Source: Callaeas wilsoni
Taxonomy: Eukaryota; Chordata; Aves; Passeriformes; Callaeidae
Direction: 5' to 3'
DNA: 64,000 bases
Assembly: GCA_013398955.1 (NCBI GenBank)
Contig: VWPU01011469.1
Span: 1 to 64,000 of the forward strand
Shown here one piece after another: positions 9,801-21,800 of this stretch. The notes beneath the pieces were generated by a model. That model had not been told where the DNA came from and ran no database searches. It worked only from the letters and a program-made list of their open reading frames with translations. Each line of letters starts with the position of its first letter. Position 1 is the first letter of the stretch. Both the position numbers and the translations under genes were made by a program.

Positions 9801-12800
9801 GAATGGGAAGGAGGGGAGGAAAGGGGACAGCCTTCGCCCTGGCACTGCCCCGAGGGGAGCTCCTGGGCTGCACAGGGCTGGGCTCAGAGCGACATGAGGG
9901 GAACCGTGCAGCCACCCTTGCTGAAGTGCAGCCCTGTGCCCAGCCAGGGCTCAGCCCAAGCTCAGGGTTTGCTTTTTCCACCAGCTAAATCCAACCTTTC
10001 CAGGCCACTGCCCCTCACACCTCAACGCTTCCCCTCGGTGCCTCTGTGTCCTCGGCACAGCACTTGTAGCAGTCACCCAGCTGAAAATGCCACAAAATTA
10101 CAGTTTTTCAGGACAACAGTTCTTGCACAAGAGCCCCAAATGAGCACCTTGCACTGGACAGGGATATATTTAAGTCGTGCTGCAGGAGGCTCACGTTGGA
10201 GGCAGCCTCTCCAAGCCACTTCCAGCAGGGAGAGGGGCTGTGTGTCCTGATCTGGAGCAGACAGAGCAGCAGGAACAACAGATCCTTCCAAGGAGTCACT
10301 TGGAACGGGAGATATAATTAGCCAGTGATAAGAGTGGCATCTGCCAGGCTTGGGGATATTCTCTACATACGGAGCTGGTCCCACCAGTTGCTGGAAAAAA
10401 TAACACAACAGAAAGCAACCAAAACCTCTTAGAACTGCGTCTATCTGTGCTGAGCTATTTTCTAGCAGAGGCCAGTCTGGGAAGGGGCACTGGGTCCCTC
10501 CTGAGGGGCTGCACATTCCACCAGAGAGATGGAGAGGGCATGGGGAGAGCCAGCCAGGCTTTCAGCGGAGCAAGGGATTCCCTTGGCTGCTGCTGAAGCA
10601 AAGTCCCTCTCCCAGCTCTGCTGGTGGCCACTCTGGGCAGCCTGGGAGCCCTCCCAGTCCCACCACACGCGGTGCCCTTCCCACCAGAGCTCTTCCCCAT
10701 GGCAGGGGCGGGCAAAGCCCTTCATGGGAGCTCTGCAATGGGGAGAGACTTGTGCTGACAGGGTTAAAGCCACAAGTTGGATTGGGTAAATGAAGGAAAA
10801 CAATTTTCCTGTATGCTAAGCGAAGCAGATGAGATGCACTCAGCTTCTATTTAGGGCAGCGTCAAAATTAGCAGCGGGCCAGAGAGGAACATTGGCAATG
10901 TGGGAGCTGATCAGGGAGGGGAAAAACCCCTCTCACCTCCTGCCTGCCACGTGCTGATCCACTAATGGAGCCACAGCTCCAACAGACCCTCTGAGCCACC
11001 AACAGCTGCACCTCGGAAATCAAAGCTGGCTTGGGCTTGAACTGAGGGTGAACTGCATCTCTCACAGCTCTGCTATGTTGGGTTGCATGACCCAAATTTC
11101 AGGGTAGAGGAGGAAACCGGTTCATTCACACCGAGCCTCCCTCCCGCTTTTCCACGACTGCATGGAGTAAATCAGAGCAGTCCTGGATCCACGGGAGAAG
11201 AAGAAGTTCCAGCTTGCAGGAGCAGCCTGGCAGTGCATGGCCAGAGCCCCCAGCTCCCCTTGCAGAGAGACCAGATCCCCCTGCAGCACATCCTGCAGAG
11301 ACCCTGCAATTTGGGGTGTCAGGATCCTGCTCCCAACATCCCTGAGAGAGGAAAGGATGCTCTGAATCAGTAGGAAGAGCAGCCAGAGCATGGAGGTGTG
11401 GGACGGGGCTGGCTGTGTGCCTGGGTACCTCCCAGTGGCACCCGAGGGGCAGGAGGTCGGTGCCCATGGGCCATGTTAGTGCTGATAGGGCTCTGCCAGC
11501 CTGGGATGGCCCATGGGCAGCCCCAGGGCAGCACCTGCGGGCACCAGGCTCCCTGCAGCCAAACCCTGCCCCAGGCCTGAACGTCTCTAATTAAAATGCC
11601 CAAATATGACAAGACACCGAGTGCCTGGCTCCTTCCCTGCCAGGCTGCTCCCAGCCCCGAGGCAGGAGCTGGGAGGGCAGATGGAGGTGTGATCACACCC
11701 TGGGGCTCGCCATCTGCTCCCGAGCTCTGCTCGCCCGGGGCTGGGCACAGCCAGGGTCAGGAGGCTTCCCGGGAGCCAGGGCATCCCCTCATGGGGCTGA
11801 GCAACAGCCCTGCCACAGTGCACACACACAGCCACGTCCCTAAATGCTCCTGGGCACCAGCTTCGGTTTCCAGCCCCAAGACCACTCTCACCTCATGGCC
11901 GGTGTCCCTGCCTGGCCTCACCGCCCGTCCTCTGCCTCCAGCACAACTGCCCAAATTCTGCCAACTGTCACCTTCCTGTGGCAGCCAGACGCTGTCACAA
12001 AGAGTAAAATCAACCCCATCTGCATGGGGCAGAGGCACCCCGGGGCTGCTGGCACCGTACAGATCACCCTGGGGCAGATTTGGCTGCAAACGCACTCACC
12101 CTTGGCACAGGCACAGAGAGTCCCACCTCTGCCCACACAGGGACAAGGACAAGTGTGGAGCCTCTGCTCCTGCTCCGTGACCTCAGGCAGGACAGGGATG
12201 GCACCATCCCAAGCAGGTGGAGGTCGCACTCATGAGGGTCAGAACTTTGTTCACATTTTCTGAGAGTGGCCGGGAGCAGGACTCTCTCTCCTTACACAGG
12301 CCTCTGGAAGGCATCCAGGCTTTTGCACACATTCCCTTGCTGGTGGAGGAACAGGCTGTTTAACCTGCCTGGGTGGATTCAGGATGTGGAAACCACAGCC
12401 GAGGTGCTGGAAAGGCAGCAAAAAGCAGCTGCAGAGAGCGACAGGCACCTGGTCTGCCACTCTCCCCTCTCCCTGCAGACTGGGACCACCAGCTCCTCAG
12501 GAGCCCCAAGCCAAGGTCACTACACCCCGTGGAGGAACACATCCACCTATTTTCCTCTGATAAACTCTCACACCAAATAAAACCTGTCACAGTTTTGGGC
12601 TGAGAAGGTCCTGGGCTGCCCAGCTCTGCCCCAGAGGTGCAGCGCACAGAGCAGCATCTCCTGGGGAAATCCCTCAGTCTGACCACTCCACATGTGCAGG
12701 TGAGACCAAGGCTGAAGCGATCCCAGGCAAGGCAAAACAAAGTCAAAACCGACTCCTGTGCCTCGACCCCCTTGGCCATTTTCACTCGGATTCAGGAAAG

Positions 12801-15800
12801 CCATTAAACAAAGGCAGAAAGCCTAACTGCAAAAACTAAACCACTTCCCAGCTCCCAACACCTGAAGCCACAGCCCACAAATGCCCTGCAGGGCTTCCAC
12901 CTTGGACCCGCTGCCCACCCGGGACTCTGCGGAGAACCTTTCTCTGCCACGTTCCCACTGCCAAGCCCCATCCTGGGATCAGCACCCTGTCCCAGTCTCT
13001 GGGGCACCTGAGCAACTCAGAGCCCCAGCCAGCCCCAGCTGTGCCCCCCACCGCACCAACATCTGCTACCAGAGATCCCCTCAACTCAACGCTCTGGTGG
13101 TGGTTTCTCCCACAGCTTCCTGCTGCCCCCACAGCAGCTCGGGATGCAGCTCTTCCCACACCGCTGCCGAGCCCCACCAACGCCTGTAGATCTGCTCCGG
13201 GACAGTGCCCCAGAGGTCCCCAGGCACCACAGCAGGTACTTCTGTGCTGGCCAAGTCATGGCACATCCCTCAGCAATTCCATGGTCACCCAAACATAGGT
13301 GAAACGTCCCCTTCGAAGGGAGCTTCACCCACCAAACCAAACCAAACCACACCACACACACTCATGAGCCACCCAAAGGGCCAAACCTTGTCCCTCTGTC
13401 AGACCAGCTTCTCTCACAGCTGGTGTCCCCCGGGCACTGACCTGCCTTTGGTTCCCCTCCTCTCCTCCAGGCTCAGCTTCTTGCAGACCTGGCCCGACGC
13501 AGGACGGAGCTGTCAGGCTCAAGGGCTGCTCCCTCTGCCTTTGTCCCTGCGAGGGGACGGCCGGTTGGGACCTGCAGGCAGGAGCCAGTGGTGGATGGAC
13601 CCTGGCGGGTCTGGTACAGCAGGTCCAGCTCAGGAGCTTCTGCCTGAAGGCGTCTGGTGAGTGCCCAGGTCGGGGACAAGTGAGGACGGCAGCGGGTTCA
13701 AGGATAACACAACAGTTCTCACTGCCACCCCCTCAGAGCGCGCTGCCTCGGCATTTAAATGTGTCCACCGCAATTCCACCTTATTTCAGGGAGGACACAA
13801 CCTGGAGATGAGGTGACCTGACCATGTCCCACAGTGACAAAGCTGGGACAGGACCCAGCAATCAATCCCCAGGACCAAGTTCTCCCCTGTGGACAGTCCT
13901 TGGAAATCTGTGCCCTCACCCAAGCAGGTGCTTATCTGCCCCGGGTCTGGCAGTTATCCATTCCCACATATCCGTGCCCACGTGCCCTGCCTTATCTGCC
14001 TCTCCCCCGTGAACCAGGCATGTCATAGCTCCTTACCTCCGCTCTTTTCAAGGCAGCCGACCTCAAAACCTCCAGGTAGGAGCGGGGCTGGTGCTGCTGG
14101 TGACCACCAGTGCCAGGAGCACAATTATCCAGGGCTGTCTGTCAGTCCCCTGCACACAGCTTTTATCCTGCACCACCCCACCCCTCACCCCGGAGAACTC
14201 ACCGTGGGGGCTACACCTCTGGCACGGCCACAACTTCAAACCCCCAAAACATCAGGCACTGAACTTCCCAACCTCACCTGGAGAAAGGCACTGAGAGGGA
14301 GGTTTGCAGAGAGGCAAGCGAGGGCTGGAGGAGAGGAGTGGAAGGAAATCCCTGGCTGAAAGCCACAGCCTGTTTTACCAGGAGGTGAAATGCCTGGAGA
14401 ATCGTCCCTGCGCTCCGGAGCGGGGCTGTCTCTGTCCCCAGCCACCAGCTCCCCGTCAGCTTCAGAGGCAGCAGAGCCGTAAAACTCGCCCGGGCTTTGC
14501 TGAGGACACCGCTTCCCTTTCCGTGCCAATCCTTGGGCGCTGCTGCCACGCTCCCCCCGCGAGGCTGGGCTGGTGACAGACACCCCGTGTCCCCCCCGTG
14601 AGCATGGCCGGGCTCAGGGACCCACCACCCAGCCTCGGCACCCTCTGCCCTGAGACACGGCGCACCCGGAGCAGCCCGAGCACCGCTGCGGCTGCAAAAA
14701 TATTAATAATAAAAAGTTCACACCGGAGCTACCTGAAAACTTTAAACCCCCGAGCATACACGGCACATCCCGGCCTGAGTGAATCCTCTGTGTCTCCGTA
14801 TCCACCTTCTCCTCCTGCTCCAGCCTCTCATTTCAGAGAAGGAAGGAAACGCAAACAAACCCCGAGTTTCCCTTACTGACCTCAGCAGCCAGCTCTTCCC
14901 CGGGCTCCGGCTCTCACATGTCCGCGGGCAGGAGCGCTGCCGGCGCTGGATGCTCCAGCTGCCCCGGGCTCTCCCAGCGCTGCCGAGAGGGATCTGTGCG
15001 GAGCGGGGTCTGTGCGGAGCCGGGTCTGTGCGGAGCCGGGTCTGTGCGGAGCCGGGTCTGTGCGGAGCGATGCGAAGAACGTCGCCGGCTCCAGTGACCC
15101 GCTGGGTGCGAGCTGAGGCTTAAAGCGACAGCCCCGCTGCCACCTCCTCCCGGAGCCACTCCGTGCCCTGGCACGATGTGGGGGGGGCTCCAGAGAAGGC
15201 TCCTCTCTCCCTCACCTCGCTGCCACGATCCTCCTGTTATTAGATGATGCTCTTAAACACACAGTGCAGCTACGTGAATATTTAGCTTTCCTTCCACCTC
15301 CTCACCTCCCACCCGCCACACTCACTTCACCTTAAAAATAGATCGGGATCGATTCTCCCAAACTACATCTGCAAACACGCTCGGCTCCGCAGGCACAGGC
15401 ACCACGGCAGCGAACGCTCTGTGCACACACAGACACACTCTGAACGCTTGGATTTAAAGCACCAAAATACTGAAGGACCATTTTTAGCTCCTGATAGTCC
15501 TCCTGCTCCTCATATTATTAGATATGTGTGGTTTTTTTGTCTTATTGCAAGAGCCGAGGCTGCTCAGCCATAAGCATCTCTTGATTTAAATGTAACACTG
15601 CTTGACAGAGGGAAATTTCTAATTGCAACAGGGTTTTAAACAGGGAAAGATGGAAATGCCACGCAGCAGCCAAAGAGCTGTTCTTACCTCATGTTTGTGA
15701 AATGGGAATTTCTGACAGTGAAATGGGGCACTGAGAAGAAAAGCACTTTTCCAAAGGGGCAAAATGGGGACAAAAGCCTTGCTGGCACTCTCGGCTCTCT

Positions 15801-18800
15801 GTCCACACTTGTCCTTCATTCTCATTTCTTACTGCAAAAGTAGGAGATTGCTTTAACCTGAACAAAAACATGCAGCTTTGGGGAACTGCCCAAGCTTTTT
15901 CACACCAGCAAATTCATTTCCAGGAGTCTCACAGTAATTTCCAGAGGAAGATGGAAACTGTGTGGGATCTGAGACCAGGACTCCTGGCTCGGTACCTGGC
16001 CCTGACTGAAGAGAGAAAGAAGGGTTGAGGGAGGGCAGGGCACAGCCACAGCTCCTGTGAGCTCAGTGCTGGTGCTGCAGCCCCGTTCCCACTGGGGCTG
16101 AGGTCAGGGAATCCATGGATGGAGGGGAGCAAGAGGGGAATGAACCAGGACTGGGACTCTGCCCCTGATCTGAAAAGCTGAGGAACCTCAGGAGAGCTCT
16201 GAAAGGGGGAATCTGCAGCTGCTATGGGGGGAAATGCAGAAAATGTGTATAACATAGGGGCAGAGCCCACACACAGGAGGTCGGTGCTTGGAACAACATG
16301 AGGAAATGACATTTTCCCTCTGAGTTTAGGATGCAGCAAAGGAGAATGAGTGAGACATCTGTGATCTGCAGAGACACCACCTACAACGTCAGGTTGGAGC
16401 TCAGGGAGCTGAGCGTGCCCTGGGCACACGTGTGCACTGTGCTGTGCCCAGCCCCTGGCACAGCCCATCCACACCCTGCCCAGGCCCAGGACGTGCACAC
16501 GCTTCCCTTGGAGCATGAAATTATCACCCTCACTTGGACTGTTTTCAAAGATTTTTTTCCCTTTAAACAACTCGCCCACTCATCCCTATAAACGCCGGTG
16601 CTAAAAGCTGGTTCTGTTGTTAAGATTTCAAATAACTTGGGTTTTATTGTTCCAAACAAAATCAAAATAACTCACCCACGCTCCCTCCTTCCGAAATACA
16701 GTAAGTGCTGACCTGTTGGGACCGTGCCCTGCTGCCACACACGGCTCAAACCCGGGCCCGTGGCTCAGCAGCAGGTGACAATATCATTTCTGATTGCGTT
16801 TGGAGGGAGCCTCAGGGGTGTCTGGTTGAAGTGTTACCGACACCTCTGCTGCTTGCAGTGCTGATCTGACTGTCTGGAAGCCACTGCCACCGTGACCAGA
16901 TTGGGCCACTTTGTGCCACAACCACATTAATACTGGATTTACACTTTTTCCTCAGCTACACAACAACCTGTCCTGAAATCACAGGTCAGTCCAGCTCTCT
17001 CTGCCGAGACCAGTGGAAATTACTTCTGGTTTCTCATCTGTGCATTCAAACAGTCCTCTGCAGTTAATGTAGCAACTTTTCCGCATGGATTTTGACAGCA
17101 TTTGCCATGCCAGGCTGGGTTTCCCTGTCACTGTTTAACAGAAACACACCAGCCTGGATTCAGCACCTGGAGCTTGTTTTACTCACCAAGGACACAAGGT
17201 AGAAGCGTTCTCACTGCAGGTCAGTCTGTGCAGAAGATGAGTGGCTAGAGAGGTCAGTCTGGCCCATCACAAACCCGGGGGATCCCTTAAACACCAAAAC
17301 TGGGAGTGAACCTGAACTACTGCTTGGAACAACGCAGGCTGGAGGTGGATGACAACAAGCAGTAAGTTTTTGGGGTGTAGCTCTCAGCCAGGGCTGTGGT
17401 ACCTGGCTGTGCACACCAACACACACCCCAGCAGCAAAACACAGGGCTCTGGCTACAACTCATGGCAGTGATTTACTCTGCACTTGGAGAGGGGTGGAAC
17501 CTGAACCGGGCTCAGCCGTGGAGTCTCAGCTGAGCAGCACTAATTTGCTAAACTGAAATAACTCCGTTGCTTGAAAGGGTATAACCCATATTCCTGATTA
17601 ATTAGCACAAGGTTAATATATAGAGCACTTTCTCGATCCACCTCCCCACTCCAAGCTCCACGGAGCAGGGCAGGTGAGCTCCTTTTCAGTGATGGAGACA
17701 ATCCAACGCTCCAGCTGCAGAGATGCCCTGCTCCCCCCATCCCCTGCACCTCACATTGGAACCTCCTGACAGTTCGCTTTGAAAAGGCTTTGCAAAAAAA
17801 GCCTGCTTGTCTCTGGATTGCCAAAATTGTGCTGCTTTCTTGAATCAGACTTTCATTTAGACACCTACTTGCTCTGAGCGCAGCGATGTTTTAAGAAGGA
17901 GCTGAGCAGATGCAGCACCTTCCCCAGGGGTGGTGGGGATGAGGGAAGTTGGTCGTGGAGCAGTGCACACCCATCCACATCAGCACCCATAACATATCCA
18001 GCCTGCACATAAACACCCCTCGCTCAGCAAACGCCCAGATCTTAATTATTATTTACTCACGCCCCAGTAATGCCTGAAGGCCGCGTTCGAGATCAAGGCC
18101 TTGTTGTGCAAGGCACCCCACAAAACACGAAATCCTGGCCCTGCTGCGGCAGGGAGGGCTCCTGGGGCTGGTACCTGTGGGTTTGCCACTGCAGCGATGG
18201 TCAGACACAGCCCTGCTCGGGAGAGTTGAAACAGGCAGGACAAAAATCACATGCAAAGGCAGGAGCAGCTTCTCCTATCAGCCAAAAGCATCTCCTGCTC
18301 TGGTACCTGCTGCTGCTGCTGCAAAGGGCAGGATGAAACTACACCCTCTTTGGGGTTTGCTCCACATGACAGTGCCCAGAGAACGCTGGGATCCAAGTGG
18401 CTTTAGATACAGGCAAAAAATCCTCCTGGGACTTTCCTGCCGGTGCCAAGGGAGTGGCACTTCCCGTGCCCAGGCACACGCAGTGGCTGGCGCTCTGCTG
18501 GCTCTGCAGACAGGGCTGCATCGATTGCTCTTCAGCGAGCACCACAGGGAACTGGAACCTCCCCTGTGGCACAGACAGCACGATCCAGGATGGAAAAGTT
18601 GGATCCATGGGATGGTTTGGGGCCCTGCTCTAATTGCACGTCTCCCCAGGGGAGCCGCTCCAGCCGTCCCTGCACACGGAGCACTTCACTGGGCTCGGCT
18701 CTGCCAGGGCTTCTGGGGCCACTCAGGGAATGGGAAGGAGCCGGGGGCTCTGAAAAACCATTATTTGGGGTTTTTTAGATTAATTGGTGTTAACTGCCTT

Positions 18801-21800
18801 GGGAGGCTTAAAAATAGCACCGCTAATGGGAAACGTGGATGCTGAAGGTGAGGTGCGAGCAGAGGCCACGTTACCCTGGCACGGGCTGTGCCCAGCCTGC
18901 AGCCAGTGCCACAGCCAGGGACACCTTCTGTCCAGCTGGGAATTGCTGCCTGCACCTCTAACCCTGACCCCCTCACAGCTGCCTTCACACTCATTTGGGG
19001 ACGGGGGGAACCTTCCTGCTGCCACGGCAGGTTTTACCAGGAGAGCTCCAAGAAACAGCACCTGAACCTTCCTGTGATTCATGGATTCCCATCCTTCTCC
19101 TGCAGCCATGGAGGACCCTCAGCCAGCTCCCAGGGGGCCTCAGTTTCCTGCACCCTGTCTAAATACAGATGCAAGGACAGCTCAGAGAGACCCCAAAGCC
19201 TCTGCTCGCCCCAAGGCCACCCTAAATCCAGAGGAGAGGATTGCATTGATGGGACAGTGTCCATCCAAAAGCAGTGGCTCAAGGAAAAACCTGTCCCATG
19301 AGGAGGTCACTGCCTGTCACTGCCTCCTGGAACCCTCCTCCCTGACCACAAACTCCAGGATGGAGCTGCCTGGTGCCAGCAAAGGCAGCGGGGTGGCCTC
19401 TGGGCAGGACGCCCCAGTGGCTGCTCTCTGGGGGTGATTTGGCCTCCCCACAGCTGGGCAATAACAGACAAAACCCAAACCTGCCCCAAGGCTGTGCTGG
19501 GTTTGTGTCCTCTGGGGGAGCCTCCAGCTCTGCCCAGCAGCTGGAAACAGTCACCACCAAAGATAAGGCTCAGACAAAACTGCTCTGGTTATACAGCCCT
19601 GTCCTTCAGAGAAACCCAGAAAACATAATATTAGCAGGCATTTCCTGGTTTTAAATACACTTTACATGAAAGAGAAACGCAAGTTATTGGTACAGAAAGG
19701 ATTCTCTGTGTAGCCCCAGCAAGCACAGCCAGACCACGATCCCTTCCCAGCGCAGGGACCTGCTGGATCCGTCCATGCCAGATCCCAGCACCACAGCTGG
19801 GAGCTCAGGGACAGCTGTGCAAGAAAACCAAACACAACCCCAAGTCACCAGAGACCTCCTTGTCATCTGGTGTCACCCCAGCTCCAGGGATTTAAGCCCA
19901 GTTAGGCTGATTTACATCCAAAGAGAACCTGGGCTATGATATTTTTTAAGCTCTTCTGGCATGTGAAGTTTAATAAATGCCAGAGGCCAGAACTGTGAAG
20001 GTACAAAGTGCCCCAGGCATGGCAGAGACCCGAGAAAGGAATGAAAAGTTTCAGATTTTGAGAGAAATTAAACATTTGGAGGTTTATCGCTCTGGGTTTG
20101 GCTTCAATTCACCCTTTTTTTTTGCAGGGCTGTTCTCTTTAAAGTGACAGTTTCTAGGAAATGGTGAGTGTAACATCTCTTTTACTGTCTCATCCCACTT
20201 GATGGCTGACAGTTTGCCAGGAGAAAAGGTTGTGCAAGGAGGAAAGCAGACCTCAATTATGGCTTCAAAGTGCCAATAACTGCAAACTCAGTTACAGTGA
20301 GTCAAGGGGAGAAGAATGGATTTGGGGAGCTTGGTTTGTCACCTCCAGCCTGGGTCACAGACCTTCAGACCTCCAACACGAGTGTGCTGGGTGACCTTGG
20401 ACAACCAGCTCAGTTTTTTCCTCCTTCCTAGAGCAGATCCCTCTGGTAAGAGGCTCTTTCTTACAGTTTTGGAGCTCCAGAGCTGGCCTCTACACGTAGC
20501 CAGTTAAGGATGGAATATGAAGCCTTTCCTACATTCCCCTGACCCTCATTCTGAGGGATCTGAGAAACATCCAGAGCCTGGGTGTCCTTGGTGTCACCCC
20601 TGCAGATCCCAGGGCTTGGACGCCCTCCTGCACATGGCACAGCCCGTGAGCTCTTTTCCCTGTGTGTGGTGGATGCACAGGCACAGGCTTGTGCAAATCC
20701 TCTCTCCCATCTCCCTTCCACACGGCACAGCTTTGATCCACAGCCTGACCTCAGCCTGGGAGGAGGGAAAACGAGGGACAGCTTAGTGGGAAAACACAGA
20801 AAGAGGGTGTGCAGGCAACAGAAATATCCTAAAGACAGGGAGATCAGGGACACTGAGCCCTGCAGCCCATACAGACACTGCCCTGCCAACATCAGCTCTG
20901 TCCCAGGGAGCACGTGGAAGTTTCCTGCCTTCTCAGGAAGGGTCATTCCCGGGTTCAATTCCTTGGATCTGCCCCTCAGGAAGGGTCATTCCCAAGTTCA
21001 ATCCCCCAGGCATGACACTCGCCTGCAGCAGAGCCAGCTCTGCCCTGCCTCCCTCTCACTCACACAGGCTCATTGGATAATTACAGAGAAAACCAAGGCA
21101 AATCCCAATTTTAGTGCCATTATAAAACAGAGAGGGGGAATTCATTACCTGGCAGCTGTTAATATTCAAGGAAGAAACTGATAATTTGCCTCTGAGGCAA
21201 CGAATGCAGCAGAGGCAGCACAAGCCAGAAAATGCTGCTGCCTCCCCCCACCTTCTCCGTGCAGCCACTTTTTGCAGAGGTTTTCTCTCCCCACATTTAT
21301 TTCCCTGCCTCCCATGCCAGCACCAAAGTCCCAGTGAAGAATTACTGTCAGGGCTCTGCAGAACTCCCGAGAGCCTTGGCTCTGGCTCTGCTGCACCTCC
21401 AGATTTGGGAGAGCAGCTCTTACTCCTCTCCTGGCTCGTGCAGCATCTGTGCAAGGAGCCCACCTGAGCCAGAGACCAGGAGATAAGAAGGACCCTTACA
21501 GCTCAACAAAGAGACTCAGAGAGAAAGACAGGTCAGACAATTTAAGATGACTCTGGGGAGACATCCCTGACTGCTTCTCCTGACAGCCCAAATCCCTGGA
21601 AGAGCCTCCCCATACCTGTCAGGCTCAAGCTCTCCAGCTTTTCCTGCACATCCTGCCTCCAGCTAGGAAACAGCACAGCCTTCCTGCCCCCAGCCCTTTG
21701 GAAGGTCCCACAAGCTGAACAGGAAGATAAAGCACTCCAAGAACAAGCCACGGCTCCGTGTTTACCTGCTCGCTTCCAAGAGGACTGACACCACCACAGC

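Noticed and set aside
9459..10250. 263-codon open frame on +
   Set aside because: Overlaps the GoLoco 1 exon in antisense; composition is that of GC-rich intron sequence.
14236..14583. 115-codon frame on - in the CpG island as an alternative coding N-terminus
   Set aside because: It would join in phase 0 to the GoLoco 1 exon through the 14278 donor, but the frame has no ATG (it begins at GTG after a TGA near 14615). It is better viewed as a possible untranslated exon.
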